The translations under genes were made by a program, and so were the position numbers. Below, in pieces: positions 17,394-26,177 of a stretch of DNA of 47,761 bases; within the stretch, counting starts at the first letter, position 1, and every line of letters starts with the position of its first letter. The notes under the pieces were generated by a model. It had not been told where the DNA came from and searched no databases. It saw only the letters and a list, made by a program, of their open reading frames with translations. Origin of the DNA: Corynebacterium sp. (GTDB lineage: Bacteria; Actinomycetota; Actinomycetes; Mycobacteriales; Mycobacteriaceae); the NCBI RefSeq assembly GCF_022712275.1, contig NZ_JALAGU010000043.1, positions 1 through 47,761 on the forward strand. Direction: 5' to 3'.

Positions 17394-18830
17394 CTACTGC
17401 TTGTCCGCCGGGGGCACGGTGAGGTCCTCACCGAGCAGGTGGACGTGGATCATATTGGTGTTGCCCTCCACTCCGGGAGGGGAACCGGCGGCGATGACGA
17501 CCAGGTCATCGTGGTTGAAGTCCGGCTCGGCGAGCAGCAGGCGGTCGACCTCCTGCATGATCTCGTCGGTGGTGTGCACCGCCTGGGTGAGGAAGGTCCG
17601 TGCGCCCCAGGTCAGGGAAAGCTGGTTGCGCACCTCCTCGGAAGGGGTGAACACCAGCAGCGGTAGCGGGGACCGGAGCCGGGCGATGCGGCGGGCCGTG
17701 TCACCGGAAGCGGTGAAGGCGATGAGGGCGCGGGCGTTGAGCCGCTCCCCCACATCCTTGGCTGCGTAGCTGATCACGCCACGCTTGGTGCGCGGCGAGT
17801 GACTCAGCGGCGGCACCTCACCGTCGATCTCGGCGGCGAGCACGATGCGTGCCATGGTCTTCACCGTGCCGACCGGGTACTTGCCCACCGAGGTCTCACC
17901 GGAGAGCATGACGGCGTCCGCACCGTCGAGCACAGCGTTGGCGACGTCGGAAGCCTCCGCACGGGTCGGCCGGGAGTTCTCGATCATCGAGTCCAGCATC
18001 TGGGTCGCGACGATGACCGGCTTGGCGTTCTCGCGGGCGATCTGGATGGCCCGCTTCTGCACCAGCGGCACCTCCTCCAGCGGCACCTCGACACCGAGGT
18101 CACCACGGGCGACCATGACGGCGTCGAAGGCCAGGATGATCGGCTCGAGGGCGTCGACCGCCTCGGGCTTCTCCAGCTTCGCGATGACCGGGACGCGGCG
18201 TCCCTCCTCGTCCATGATCTCGTGGACGAGCTCGACGTCGGCCGGGGACCGGACGAAGGACAGGGCGATGACATCGGCACCCATCTTCAGGGCGAATCGC
18301 AGGTCGTCGATGTCCTTCTCGGACAGGGCAGGCACGGAGATGTCCATGCCGGGCAGGGAGACACCCTTGTTGTTGGAGACCGGGCCACCCTCGGTCACCT
18401 CGCAGATCACGTCATTGCCTTCGACGGACTTGCAGACCAGGCCGACCTTGCCGTCGTCGACGAGCAGGCGGTCGCCGGGCTTGGCGTCCCGCGCGAGCTG
18501 CTTGTAGGTCGTCGAGACGCGGTCATGGGTACCGGGCACGTCGTCGACGGTGATGCGGATCTCCTCCCCGTCGGCCCAGTAGGTCTTCTCCTCGACGAAC
18601 CGGCCGAGCCGGATCTTCGGTCCCTGCAGGTCAGCGAGGACGCCGACCGGCTTGCCGGTGGCCTCGGAGGCCGCCCGCACCCACTCGTAGTTCTGTTGGT
18701 GGTCCGCGTGCTCGCCGTGGGAGAAGTTCAGGCGGGCCACGTTCATCCCGGCGTCCACGAGCTCCCGGATCCTGTCCTGGGAGGCCACCGCGGGGCCGAG
18801 GGTGCATACGATCTTGGTTCGTCTACTCAC
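17394..18830 (-). CDS. pyk: pyruvate kinase
   Basis: A 478-residue glycolytic enzyme that converts phosphoenolpyruvate and ADP to pyruvate and ATP. It is very close to the C. glutamicum enzyme: SRRTKIVCTLGPA at the N-terminus, NFSHG, the B-domain from about residue 70-170, the Lys motif VIAKLEKPEAV, MVARGDLGVEV, and TRAEASDVANAVLDGADAVMLSGET-type helix and activation loop (SGETSVGKYP). It ends AGSPPGVEGNTNMIHVHLLG. The GTG start at 18830 matches the family N-terminus, with TATCCT 8 bases upstream. Confidence 0.97.
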   Translation of the reverse strand: MSRRTKIVCTLGPAVASQDRIRELVDAGMNVARLNFSHGEHADHQQNYEWVRAASEATGKPVGVLADLQGPKIRLGRFVEEKTYWADGEEIRITVDDVPGTHDRVSTTYKQLARDAKPGDRLLVDDGKVGLVCKSVEGNDVICEVTEGGPVSNNKGVSLPGMDISVPALSEKDIDDLRFALKMGADVIALSFVRSPADVELVHEIMDEEGRRVPVIAKLEKPEAVDALEPIILAFDAVMVARGDLGVEVPLEEVPLVQKRAIQIARENAKPVIVATQMLDSMIENSRPTRAEASDVANAVLDGADAVMLSGETSVGKYPVGTVKTMARIVLAAEIDGEVPPLSHSPRTKRGVISYAAKDVGERLNARALIAFTASGDTARRIARLRSPLPLLVFTPSEEVRNQLSLTWGARTFLTQAVHTTDEIMQEVDRLLLAEPDFNHDDLVVIAAGSPPGVEGNTNMIHVHLLGEDLTVPPADKQ

Positions 18831-18838
18831 GGTTCCCG

Positions 18839-18844
18839 AGGATA
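18839..18844 (-). promoter_or_regulatory. -10 element TATCCT of pyk
   Basis: TATCCT on the minus strand lies 8 bases before GTG 18830, in the 34-bp gap after lgt. It predicts an internal promoter giving a leaderless or nearly leaderless pyk mRNA. Confidence 0.5.
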
Positions 18845-18864
18845 GCCCTGCGCCCTGGTGGACG

Positions 18865-19821
18865 CTACTGACGGGCGGCCTCAGTACCGTCCTGTGCCTG
18901 TTCTTCCAGGCTCCCTTCAGCGTCCTCCTCCGGCTCCCCCACCGGACGCCCGGCATTGACCTCTGCAGGGGCCTCCCGGGTCCGCTTCCGGGTGGCGATG
19001 AACAGCGCCACCGCGCAGACGAAGACCACGGCGGAGGTCACCGAGTTGATGCGCACGTCACCGAAGACGGTGGTCGCCTCATCGGTGCGCAGCAGCTCGA
19101 TGAAGAACCGGCCGAAGGTGTAGCCGGCGACGTAGAGCATGAACACCCGGCCACCGCCGAGCCGGAACCGGCGGTCGGCCCAGACCAGCAGGGCGACGAC
19201 GAGCAGGTTCCACACCAGCTCATAGAGGAAGGTCGGCTGGACGGTCTGCAGCACGAAGCCGTCGGAGACGCCGTCCATGTTGCTGATGTTGCCGTTCTCG
19301 TCGACCCGTCGGTAGATCTCCAGCGCCCAGGGGGCGTCGGACTCCCCGCCGTAGAGCTCCTGATTGAACCAGTTACCCAGTCGGCCGATGGCCTGGGCCA
19401 GCAGGATCGGCGGGGCGACGGCGTCCGCGAAGGGCGCCAACGGCAGCTTCTTGTACCGCAACACCCCCCACACGGCCAGGCCGCCGAAGACGACCGCGCC
19501 CCAGATACCGAGGCCACCGTTGGTGATGTTGAGGGCGTCCGTCCACTCCTTCCCCTCACCGAAGTACTTGTCGTGATCGGTGATGACGTGGTAGACGCGA
19601 CCACCGATGATGCCGGCCGGAACTGCGGCGATCGCACAGTCGATGACGGTGTTCCCGTCACCACCACGGGCGACATAGCGACGCACCGTCCACCACACGG
19701 CGACGATGATGCCGACAAGGATGCACAGGGCGTAGGCCCGCAGGGTGATCGGACCGAGGTGCCAGACGCCCTGGGGCGGAGACGGGATGGCTGCCAGGTT
19801 CGTGACGGTCATCGATGTCAC
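18865..19821 (-). CDS. lgt: prolipoprotein diacylglyceryl transferase
   Basis: A 318-residue, seven-helix membrane enzyme that transfers diacylglycerol from phosphatidylglycerol to the lipobox Cys of prolipoproteins. The Lgt signature is clear: GRLGNWFNQELYGG (about residues 137-150), preceded by GGLGIWGAVVFGG, and the opening AIPSPPQGVWHLGPI is typical. A 50-residue acidic Ala/Glu-rich C-terminal tail is characteristic of actinobacterial Lgt. The GTG start (19821) overlaps the trpA stop as GTGA; ATG 19812 is also possible. Two lipoproteins in this window would be its substrates. Confidence 0.96.
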   Translation of the reverse strand: MTSMTVTNLAAIPSPPQGVWHLGPITLRAYALCILVGIIVAVWWTVRRYVARGGDGNTVIDCAIAAVPAGIIGGRVYHVITDHDKYFGEGKEWTDALNITNGGLGIWGAVVFGGLAVWGVLRYKKLPLAPFADAVAPPILLAQAIGRLGNWFNQELYGGESDAPWALEIYRRVDENGNISNMDGVSDGFVLQTVQPTFLYELVWNLLVVALLVWADRRFRLGGGRVFMLYVAGYTFGRFFIELLRTDEATTVFGDVRINSVTSAVVFVCAVALFIATRKRTREAPAEVNAGRPVGEPEEDAEGSLEEQAQDGTEAARQ

Positions 19822-20591
19822 CGCCGGACGCCGTCGTACAGGTCAGCAGCGAGGGCGTCGAGCACCTCGGTCCCCTGCCCTGCGGCGGTGATCAGTGCGG
19901 AACCGACGATGACGCCGTCGGCGTAGTCGGCGATGGCGGCCGCCTGGTCACCGTTCTTCACACCGAGGCCCACAGCCACCGGCAGGTCGGTGGCCGAGCG
20001 GACCCGGTCCACCACGCCACGGGCGTCGGTGGAGACGTCCTCCTGGGCACCGGTGACGCCCATGTGCGACTGAGCGTAGATGAACCCGCCACCGGCGCGC
20101 ACGGTCATGTCGAGACGCTCCGGAGTGGTCGAGGGAGCCACGAGGTAGACATTGTCGAGGCCGTTGGCCGCACAGGCGGCGTTCCAGCGCTCCGACTCCT
20201 CCGGCAGCAGGTCCGGGATGATCGAGCCGAGTCCACCGGCGGCGGCGAGCTCCTCGGCGAACTTCTCCGGGCCGTACTGGAGGATCGGGTTCCAGTAGCT
20301 CATGATCACGGCGTTGCCGCCGGCGGCGACGACCGCGTCGATCACACGGAAGGTGTCGCGGACGCGGAAGCCGTTGGACAGTGCCTCGGTACCGGCGGCC
20401 TGGATCGTCGGACCGTCCATCATCGGGTCACTGAACGGGATTCCCACTTCGACGAGGTCCGCGTAACGGGACAGGGTCGTCACGTTGTCCAGCGAGGCGT
20501 CCACCGTGGGGTAACCGGCGGGAAGGTAGCCGACGAAGGCGGCACGACCCTCGGCGCGCGCCGAGGTGAAGATGTCGGACAGGGCGCTCAT
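19818..20591 (-). CDS. trpA: tryptophan synthase alpha subunit
   Basis: A 257-residue TIM barrel that cleaves indole-3-glycerol phosphate to indole and passes indole to TrpB. The catalytic Glu lies in DLVEVGIPFSDPMMDGPTIQ, with the Asp in the same segment family, and the phosphate loop GLGVKNGDQA is near the end. Length is normal. The start ATG overlaps the trpB stop (ATGA) and its stop overlaps the lgt GTG, so trpB-trpA-lgt are coupled. Confidence 0.97.
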   Translation of the reverse strand: MSALSDIFTSARAEGRAAFVGYLPAGYPTVDASLDNVTTLSRYADLVEVGIPFSDPMMDGPTIQAAGTEALSNGFRVRDTFRVIDAVVAAGGNAVIMSYWNPILQYGPEKFAEELAAAGGLGSIIPDLLPEESERWNAACAANGLDNVYLVAPSTTPERLDMTVRAGGGFIYAQSHMGVTGAQEDVSTDARGVVDRVRSATDLPVAVGLGVKNGDQAAAIADYADGVIVGSALITAAGQGTEVLDALAADLYDGVRR

Positions 20592-21910
20592 CAGTTGTTC
20601 TCCTCGGTGCCGTTCTCGTCAGGATGCATGTTGAACCACTTCGCGGCGGTGTCGACGTCCTTGTCGCCACGGCCGGAGACGTTGACGATGAACACCGGCT
20701 CCTTACCGTCGGCGGGGGTGCGGGTACCGTCGGAGTACTCGGCGGCCGCCTTCACCGCCAGCGCGACGGCGTGCGCGGACTCGATCGCCGGGATGATGCC
20801 TTCGGTGCGGGTCAGCAGTCGGAATGCTTCCATGGTCTCGGTGTCGGTGATCGGCAGGTACTCCGCCCGACCGATGTGGGAGAGGTAGGAGTGCTCCGGG
20901 CCGACGCCCGGGTAGTCCAGTCCGGCGGAGATCGAGTGGGACTCGATGATCTGGCCGTCCTCGTTCTGCATCAGGGCGGCGAAGGAGCCCTGGAAGACCC
21001 CCTCGGACCCGACGGTGATGGGGGCGGCGTGGCGACCGGTCTCCACACCGTCGCCGCCGGCCTCGGCGCCGAGCAGTGCGACAGACTCATCGTCGATGAA
21101 GCGGTGGAACAGGCCGATGGCGTTCGAGCCGCCACCGACGCAGGCCAGCACGGCGTCCGGCAGGCGTCCCTCGGCGGCGAGGATCTGCTCGCGGGCCTCG
21201 ACACCGATGACGCGCTGCAGGTCCCGGACCATCTCCGGGAAGGGGTGCGGACCGGCGGCGGTACCGAAAGCGTAGTAGGTGTCCTCGGCGTGGGAGACCC
21301 AGTAGCGCATGGCCTCGTTGATCGCGTCCTTCAGTGTCGCGGAACCGACGGTGACCTCGATGACCTCCGCGCCGAGCAGACGCATCCGGGCGATGTTGAG
21401 TGCCTGACGCTTCGCGTCGACCTCACCCATGTAGATCCGGCAGTTCAGCCCGAGCAGGGCACACGCGGTGGCGGTCGCGACACCGTGCTGGCCGGCGCCG
21501 GTCTCGGCAATGACGTTGTCCTTGCCCATCCGCTTGGCGAGCAGGACCTGGCCCAGCACGTTGTTGATCTTGTGCGAGCCGGTGTGGTTCAGGTCCTCGC
21601 GCTTGAAGTAGACCTTCGCACCGACGGCCTTCGAGAAGTTCGGGCCGTAGTACAGCGGAGACGGACGGCCGGTGTAGTTCCGGTGCAGGTCGTCGAGGGC
21701 CTCGAGGAAGGTCGGGTCGACCCGGGCCTTGCCCCAGGCGTCCTCGATCTCGGTGACGACGGCCATGAGGGCCTCGGGGATGTAGCGTCCGCCGTAGTCC
21801 CCCCAGTGGCCGCGCTCGTCGGCGTCGTGGGCGGTGGGGGTCGCGATGACCTCACCGGCTGTCGGGAGACCCAGGGGGCTATTCGCGGATTCAGTACTGG
21901 GAGTGCTCAC
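20591..21910 (-). CDS. trpB: tryptophan synthase beta subunit
   Basis: A 439-residue PLP enzyme that condenses indole with serine to give tryptophan. The PLP lysine is in HTGSHKINN (near residue 113), and the phosphate-binding loop is GGGSNAIGLF. GHWGDYGGRYIPEAL is the typical beta-subunit opening, after a 35-residue non-conserved lead. The GTG start at 21910 has TACAGT 8 bases upstream, so trpBA-lgt may also be transcribed from an internal promoter in the 39-bp gap after trpC. Confidence 0.97.
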   Translation of the reverse strand: MSTPSTESANSPLGLPTAGEVIATPTAHDADERGHWGDYGGRYIPEALMAVVTEIEDAWGKARVDPTFLEALDDLHRNYTGRPSPLYYGPNFSKAVGAKVYFKREDLNHTGSHKINNVLGQVLLAKRMGKDNVIAETGAGQHGVATATACALLGLNCRIYMGEVDAKRQALNIARMRLLGAEVIEVTVGSATLKDAINEAMRYWVSHAEDTYYAFGTAAGPHPFPEMVRDLQRVIGVEAREQILAAEGRLPDAVLACVGGGSNAIGLFHRFIDDESVALLGAEAGGDGVETGRHAAPITVGSEGVFQGSFAALMQNEDGQIIESHSISAGLDYPGVGPEHSYLSHIGRAEYLPITDTETMEAFRLLTRTEGIIPAIESAHAVALAVKAAAEYSDGTRTPADGKEPVFIVNVSGRGDKDVDTAAKWFNMHPDENGTEENN

Positions 21911-21918
21911 GGGGTCCG

Positions 21919-21924
21919 ACTGTA
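21919..21924 (-). promoter_or_regulatory. -10 element TACAGT of trpB
   Basis: TACAGT on the minus strand, 8 bases before GTG 21910, in the trpC-trpB gap. Confidence 0.4.
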
Positions 21925-21949
21925 CCCTGCGTCACCCACGTGCCTACCG

Positions 21950-22753
21950 TCAGGCGCGCGGGAAGGCGGGGTGCTGTCCGGCGGCCACCAGTGAGCGGCA
22001 GGCCTGGCCCGGGTTCGGCGCGGTGACCAGACCTTCGCCGACGAGGATGGCGTCCGCCCCGCCCGCGGCGTAGGCCTGCAGATCGGTCTTGGACTTCACG
22101 CCGGACTCGGCGACCTTCACGATCCCCTCGGGGATGACCGGGGCGATCCTGCTGAACACGGTCGTGTCGACCTCGAGGGTCTTGAGGTTCCGGGCGTTGA
22201 CGCCGATGACTTTCGCACCCACGGCGACGGCCCGCTCCGCCTCTTCCACGGTGTGGACCTCGACCAGTGCGGTCATGCCCAGGGATTCGGTGCGGTCCAG
22301 CAGGGCGGCGAGCTGGTCCTGCTCGAGGGCGGCGACGATGAGCAGGATGACGTCCGCACCGTGTGCCCGGGCCTCATGGATCTGGTACGGGGTGGTGGTG
22401 AAGTCCTTGCGCAGCAGGGGGATGTCCACGTTTGCCCGGACCTTGTCGAAGTCGGCCAGGGAGCCGTGGAAGCGTCGCTCCTCGGTGAGGCAGCTGATCA
22501 CAGCGGCTCCGTTGGTCTCGTAGGCCTTGGCCAGTACCTCCGGCTCCGGAATCTCCGCCAGGTGCCCCTTCGAGGGGCTTGCACGCTTGACCTCGGCAAT
22601 GACGCTGACAGAGGGAGCGGAGAGGGCGGCGAGGGCGTCCAGGGGCGCAGGGGCGTCCAGGGCACGGGCCTTGATGTCGGAGAGAGGGACCTCAGCCTCG
22701 CGGCGGGCGGTGTCCGCCAGGACACCGGCGATGATCTCGTCGAGCACAGTCAT
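21950..22753 (-). CDS. trpC: indole-3-glycerol phosphate synthase
   Basis: A 267-residue TIM barrel that closes the indole ring of CdRP to form indole-3-glycerol phosphate. VIAEVKRASPSKGHL holds the catalytic Lys and substrate loop, followed by LLRKDFTTTPYQIHEARA, GVNARNLKTLEVD and VAESGVKS. It is the stand-alone actinobacterial form. There is no fused TrpF (PRA isomerase) domain, unlike the TrpCF fusion of C. glutamicum, so the TrpF reaction must come from elsewhere, probably the PriA-like HisA in this window. Confidence 0.96.
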   Translation of the reverse strand: MTVLDEIIAGVLADTARREAEVPLSDIKARALDAPAPLDALAALSAPSVSVIAEVKRASPSKGHLAEIPEPEVLAKAYETNGAAVISCLTEERRFHGSLADFDKVRANVDIPLLRKDFTTTPYQIHEARAHGADVILLIVAALEQDQLAALLDRTESLGMTALVEVHTVEEAERAVAVGAKVIGVNARNLKTLEVDTTVFSRIAPVIPEGIVKVAESGVKSKTDLQAYAAGGADAILVGEGLVTAPNPGQACRSLVAAGQHPAFPRA

Positions 22754-22759
22754 GGCGTA

Positions 22760-22765
22760 ATGGTA
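22760..22765 (-). promoter_or_regulatory. -10 element TACCAT, leaderless start of trpC
   Basis: TACCAT on the minus strand then 6 bases then ATG 22753, within the 46-bp gap after the membrane-protein gene. Confidence 0.45.
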
Positions 22766-22799
22766 ACCGCCCGTGACGCCCGCCACTCAATCAGGCCGC

Positions 22800-23483
22800 T
22801 CAATCGGGCCGCTTGCCGGCCTCGTCACGGTCCGTCGGGTCCACTCCCGCGTCGAGCGCGTCCCACAGGACGCGTCCGGAGCCGGGTTCCTCGTTGAGAT
22901 CCTCGACGACGCCCTCGCGACGTGCCTCCGGGGTCTCGTAACGGCTGTGACCCTGCCGGGCCTCCCCCGGCTTCATCGCCAGCAGGACGCCGCCCACCAC
23001 GCCGCACGCCGCGGCCAGCAGTGCCAGCACCACCGGGAAGGTGTGGACGGAGGCGTCGGTGACCGTCGCCCAGTCCGAGATCTGCACCGGGTCGGTCGAC
23101 TTCTGCGTCGCGGCACCGGTGGTGAGCAGCTGCTGGGCACGGTCCAGGTCCGGGTCACCGCCGAGCAGCATCACCGCGGCGAATCCGGCGATCGCGGCCA
23201 GCGCAGCGCTGATCCCGCCGAGGACGCGGCGCGCCATCGGCGCCAGCGCGAACGAGAGGATCATCGCGGCGAGCATTGCCAGCGCCAGCGGGGTGCCTGC
23301 GGCGTCCCACACCCGGCCGATGATCTGCTCGGTGGATTCACCGGTCTTGTCGTCGACGACGGACGCCGTCAGCCAGGTCATCTGGCCGGTGCCCCACAGA
23401 CCCGCCGCGCTGAGCACGGTGAGCGACAGGGCGAGGTTGCGTCCGTTGAGCCGCTTCTTCACGGCGTCCTTCGCGGGGGTCAT
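22800..23483 (-). CDS. Trp biosynthesis-associated membrane protein (TIGR02234 type)
   Basis: A 227-residue protein with four predicted membrane helices (starting near residues 15, 65, 88 and 160) and an extracytoplasmic loop after helix 1. A hydrophilic C-terminal tail of about 50 residues is cytoplasmic. Proteins of this type sit between trpE and trpC in many actinobacteria (Trp_oprn_chp family). The role is unknown; transport or localisation of the pathway has been suggested only by position. Its ATG overlaps the trpE stop (ATGA), so the two are coupled. Confidence 0.82.
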   Translation of the reverse strand: MTPAKDAVKKRLNGRNLALSLTVLSAAGLWGTGQMTWLTASVVDDKTGESTEQIIGRVWDAAGTPLALAMLAAMILSFALAPMARRVLGGISAALAAIAGFAAVMLLGGDPDLDRAQQLLTTGAATQKSTDPVQISDWATVTDASVHTFPVVLALLAAACGVVGGVLLAMKPGEARQGHSRYETPEARREGVVEDLNEEPGSGRVLWDALDAGVDPTDRDEAGKRPD

Positions 23484-25027
23484 CGATCCACCCCCACCGG
23501 TCGGACGGTCTCGGCCGCGGCAACCGCACGCAACACCGCCAGGGCCTTGTTCCGGGTCTCGGTGTCCTCGGCCTCCGGGTCGGAATCCGCGACGATACCG
23601 CCACCGGCCTGGACGAAGACGGTGCCGTCCTTGTAGAGGCCGGTACGGATGGCGATGGCCTGGTCGGTGTTGCCGGAGAAGTCGAAGTAGCCCACGGTGC
23701 CACCGTAGACTCCACGCCGGGTGTCCTCCAGTTCGTCGATGATCGCCAGCGCAGAGGGCTTCGGCGCGCCGGACAACGTCCCTGCCGGGAAGGTCGCGGC
23801 GAAGGCGTCAAGGGCGGTCTTCCCCTCGGCGAGGCGCCCGGAGACACCGGAGACCAGGTGCATGATCGCCGAGTACTTCTCGACGTGGCGGAAGTCGTGG
23901 ACGGCGACGGTACCGGGCTCACACACCCGGCCGAGGTCGTTGCGTCCCAGGTCGACGAGCATGAGGTGCTCGGAGTTCTCCTTCTCGTCGGCGAGCAGCT
24001 CCTTCTCGAGCAGGTCATCCTCCTCGAAGGTCCCGCCACGAGGACGCGAGCCGGCGATCGGGAACGTCGTCACCCGGCCGTCCTCGACCTGGACCAGGGA
24101 CTCCGGCGAGGAACCGATGATCTGGAAAGCAGTCCCGGAGAAGTCGTCGGAGGGGACGTTGACCAGGAACATGTAGGGGCTGGGGTTGGCGACACGCAGC
24201 ATCCGGTAGATGTCGGTGCCGGGGACCTGAGTGTCCATCTCGAAGCGCTGCGAGAGCACGATCTGGAAAGCGTCACCGGCGCGGATATGCTCTTTGCACA
24301 GACCGATGCGCCGGAGGTGCTCCTCCTTGGCGCGCTGACGCCTGGGCTCCGGAGCCGGGGTGGAGAAGGTCACGGCCGGCAGTGTGGACGGAGTGGCCAG
24401 ACGCCGTTCCATCTCGTCGATGCGCTCGACGGCGCCTGCGTATGCCTCGTCGATCCGCTCGTCGGAACCGTCCCAGTTCACCACGTTGGCGATGAGCCAG
24501 ACGGTGCCTTCGTGGTGGTCGACCACGGCCACATTGTCCACCAGCATCTGCACCATGTCCGGTACCTGCAGGTCGTTGTCGCAGGTGTCCGGCAGGTCCT
24601 CGATATAGCGGACCATGTCATGGCCCATGTACCCGACCAGGCCGGAGCTCAGCGTCGGCAGTCCGGGCAGCGACTCGGTGTGCAGCACCTCCAGTGCGTG
24701 ACGCACCGCCTCGATCGGGTCGGTCGGTCCGTCGACGAGATCGGACGGCGCGGCACCGGTCCAGTGCGCCTCACCGTCACGGGCGACAAGGGCGCAGCGT
24801 GCCCCGGTGCCGATGAAGGAGTGGCGGGACCAGGACTGGCCGGGGGCCGCGGACTCGAACAGGAAGGTGCCCGGTCGGTCGGCGGCCAGTTTGGTGTAGG
24901 CGCTCAGTGCGCTCTCCCCGTCGGCGAGGACCTTCTTGACGACGGGGACGACGCGGTGACGAGCGCCCAGGCGGCGGAAGGTGTCCAGCGACGTGATCTG
25001 GTACGGGTCGGACTCAGCAGTAGTCAT
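23480..25027 (-). CDS. trpE: anthranilate synthase component I
   Basis: A 515-residue chorismate-utilising enzyme that makes anthranilate with the TrpG amidotransferase, which is not encoded here. The N-terminal feedback-inhibition segment appears as TFLFESA. The catalytic half has ERRLATPS-type lead-in, AGDAFQIVLSQRFE, the NPSPYMFLV strand, GSSPESLV, PIAGSRPRGGT and the late GAPKPSALAIIDELE and GGIVADSDPEAE segments. I chose ATG 25027, 8 bases after a -10 (TAGGAT) that overlaps the hisI stop; GTG 25030 directly before it is possible. It begins the trp part of the cluster. Confidence 0.97.
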   Translation of the reverse strand: MTTAESDPYQITSLDTFRRLGARHRVVPVVKKVLADGESALSAYTKLAADRPGTFLFESAAPGQSWSRHSFIGTGARCALVARDGEAHWTGAAPSDLVDGPTDPIEAVRHALEVLHTESLPGLPTLSSGLVGYMGHDMVRYIEDLPDTCDNDLQVPDMVQMLVDNVAVVDHHEGTVWLIANVVNWDGSDERIDEAYAGAVERIDEMERRLATPSTLPAVTFSTPAPEPRRQRAKEEHLRRIGLCKEHIRAGDAFQIVLSQRFEMDTQVPGTDIYRMLRVANPSPYMFLVNVPSDDFSGTAFQIIGSSPESLVQVEDGRVTTFPIAGSRPRGGTFEEDDLLEKELLADEKENSEHLMLVDLGRNDLGRVCEPGTVAVHDFRHVEKYSAIMHLVSGVSGRLAEGKTALDAFAATFPAGTLSGAPKPSALAIIDELEDTRRGVYGGTVGYFDFSGNTDQAIAIRTGLYKDGTVFVQAGGGIVADSDPEAEDTETRNKALAVLRAVAAAETVRPVGVDR

Positions 25028-25035
25028 CACGGATG

Positions 25036-25041
25036 ATCCTA
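25036..25041 (-). promoter_or_regulatory. -10 element TAGGAT of trpE, overlapping the hisI stop
   Basis: TAGGAT on the minus strand; its first three bases are the hisI stop codon TAG. It ends 8 bases before ATG 25027. This would allow trp genes to be transcribed separately from his. I see no leader-peptide attenuator in front of trpE. Confidence 0.45.
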
Positions 25042-25404
25042 GGCCAGACGGTCGGCGTCGAAACAGGTGTGGTCCCCGGTGTGGCAGGCGCCACCGGTCT
25101 GGTCGACCTTCACCAGGAGCGTATCCCCGTCGCAGTCGAGGCGGACCTCGTGGACGTACTGGGTGTGTCCGGAAGTCTCCCCCTTGACCCAGTATTCGTT
25201 CCGTGACCGGGACCAGTAGGTCCCCTTACGGGTGGTGATGGTGTGGGCGAGGGCGTGGTCGTCCATCCAGGCGAGCATGAGTACGTCGCCGGTGGCGTTC
25301 TCCTGGACGACGGCCGGCACCAGGCCGGCCTCATTGCGCTTCAGACGCCCGGCGATGGCCGGATCGAGATCGAAGGACGCGGGATCACTGCGTGTCTCAC
25401 TCAT
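25039..25404 (-). CDS. hisI: phosphoribosyl-AMP cyclohydrolase
   Basis: A 121-residue zinc enzyme of histidine synthesis that opens the adenine ring of phosphoribosyl-AMP. Conserved elements are VLMLAWMDDHAL, TYWSRSRNEYWVKGETSGH and the zinc-binding end GGACHTGDHTCF. It is the monofunctional form without HisE. ATG 25404 overlaps the hisF stop (ATGA). It is the last gene of the his block. Confidence 0.97.
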   Translation of the reverse strand: MSETRSDPASFDLDPAIAGRLKRNEAGLVPAVVQENATGDVLMLAWMDDHALAHTITTRKGTYWSRSRNEYWVKGETSGHTQYVHEVRLDCDGDTLLVKVDQTGGACHTGDHTCFDADRLA

Positions 25405-26177
25405 CGCCGGACCTCGATCCTGGCGTCCGCCATGGCGTCCTTGACCTCGCCGATGGAGACGTCGCCGAAGTGGAAGATGGACGCCGCGAGCACAGCGTCC
25501 GCCCCGGCCTCGACAGCGGGCGGGAAGTCGGCGGCCTTCCCGGCACCGCCGGAGGCGATGACCGGAATGGAGACGACCTCACGGACCGCCCTGATGAGCT
25601 CCAGGTCGAAGCCGTCACGGGTGCCGTCGCCGTCCATGGAGTTCAGCAGGATCTCGCCGACCCCGAGCTCCTCACCGGTGCGGGCCCACCCGATGGCGTC
25701 GAGTCCGGCGGAGCGGGTACCGCCGTGGGTGGTGACCTCGAAACCGGAGGGTTGGGGTTCGCCTCCCTCGGGGACGCGGCGGGCGTCGACGGACAGCACG
25801 ATGCACTGGGCACCGAAGCGGCCGGAGAGTTCGCGGAGCAGTTCGGGACGGTGGATGGCGGAGGTGTTCACCGAGACCTTGTCGGCACCGGCGCGCAGCA
25901 GCTGATCGACATCGTCCTCGGAGCGGACGCCGCCACCGACGGTGAGCGGTATGAAGACCTGGTCGGCGGTGCGGCGGACCACGTCGAGCATGGTGCCGCG
26001 GCCGTCCTTGGACGCCGAGACGTCGAGGAAGGTCAGTTCGTCGGCGCCTTCGGCGTCGTAGCGCGCGGCCAGTTCGACAGGGTCACCGGCGTCCCGCAGA
26101 TTCTCGAAGTTGACCCCCTTGACGACGCGGCCGTTGTCGACGTCGAGGCAGGGGATGACACGGACAGCGACACTCAT
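25401..26177 (-). CDS. hisF: imidazole glycerol phosphate synthase cyclase subunit
   Basis: A 258-residue TIM barrel that, with HisH ammonia, converts PRFAR to IGP and AICAR. The catalytic Asp is in RVIPCLDVDNGRVVKGVNF, and the phosphate loops are TVGGGVRSEDD and IASGGAGKAADF. LLNSMDGDGTRDGFD carries the second catalytic Asp region. Length is normal. Its start overlaps the impA stop and its stop overlaps hisI, so all three are coupled. Confidence 0.97.
   Translation of the reverse strand: MSVAVRVIPCLDVDNGRVVKGVNFENLRDAGDPVELAARYDAEGADELTFLDVSASKDGRGTMLDVVRRTADQVFIPLTVGGGVRSEDDVDQLLRAGADKVSVNTSAIHRPELLRELSGRFGAQCIVLSVDARRVPEGGEPQPSGFEVTTHGGTRSAGLDAIGWARTGEELGVGEILLNSMDGDGTRDGFDLELIRAVREVVSIPVIASGGAGKAADFPPAVEAGADAVLAASIFHFGDVSIGEVKDAMADARIEVRR

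Noticed and set aside
17799..18845. Plus-strand open frame opposite pyk
   Set aside because: Shadow of the conserved pyruvate kinase gene, rich in Asp/Gly/His with no domain.
22786..22811. Direct repeat CTCAATC-GGCCG near the end of the Trp membrane-protein gene
   Set aside because: Two imperfect 12-14-bp copies only; probably a chance or slippage duplication with no visible role.
25028..25038. Trp attenuator or T-box before trpE
   Set aside because: Only 11 bases separate hisI and trpE, too short for a leader peptide or T-box.
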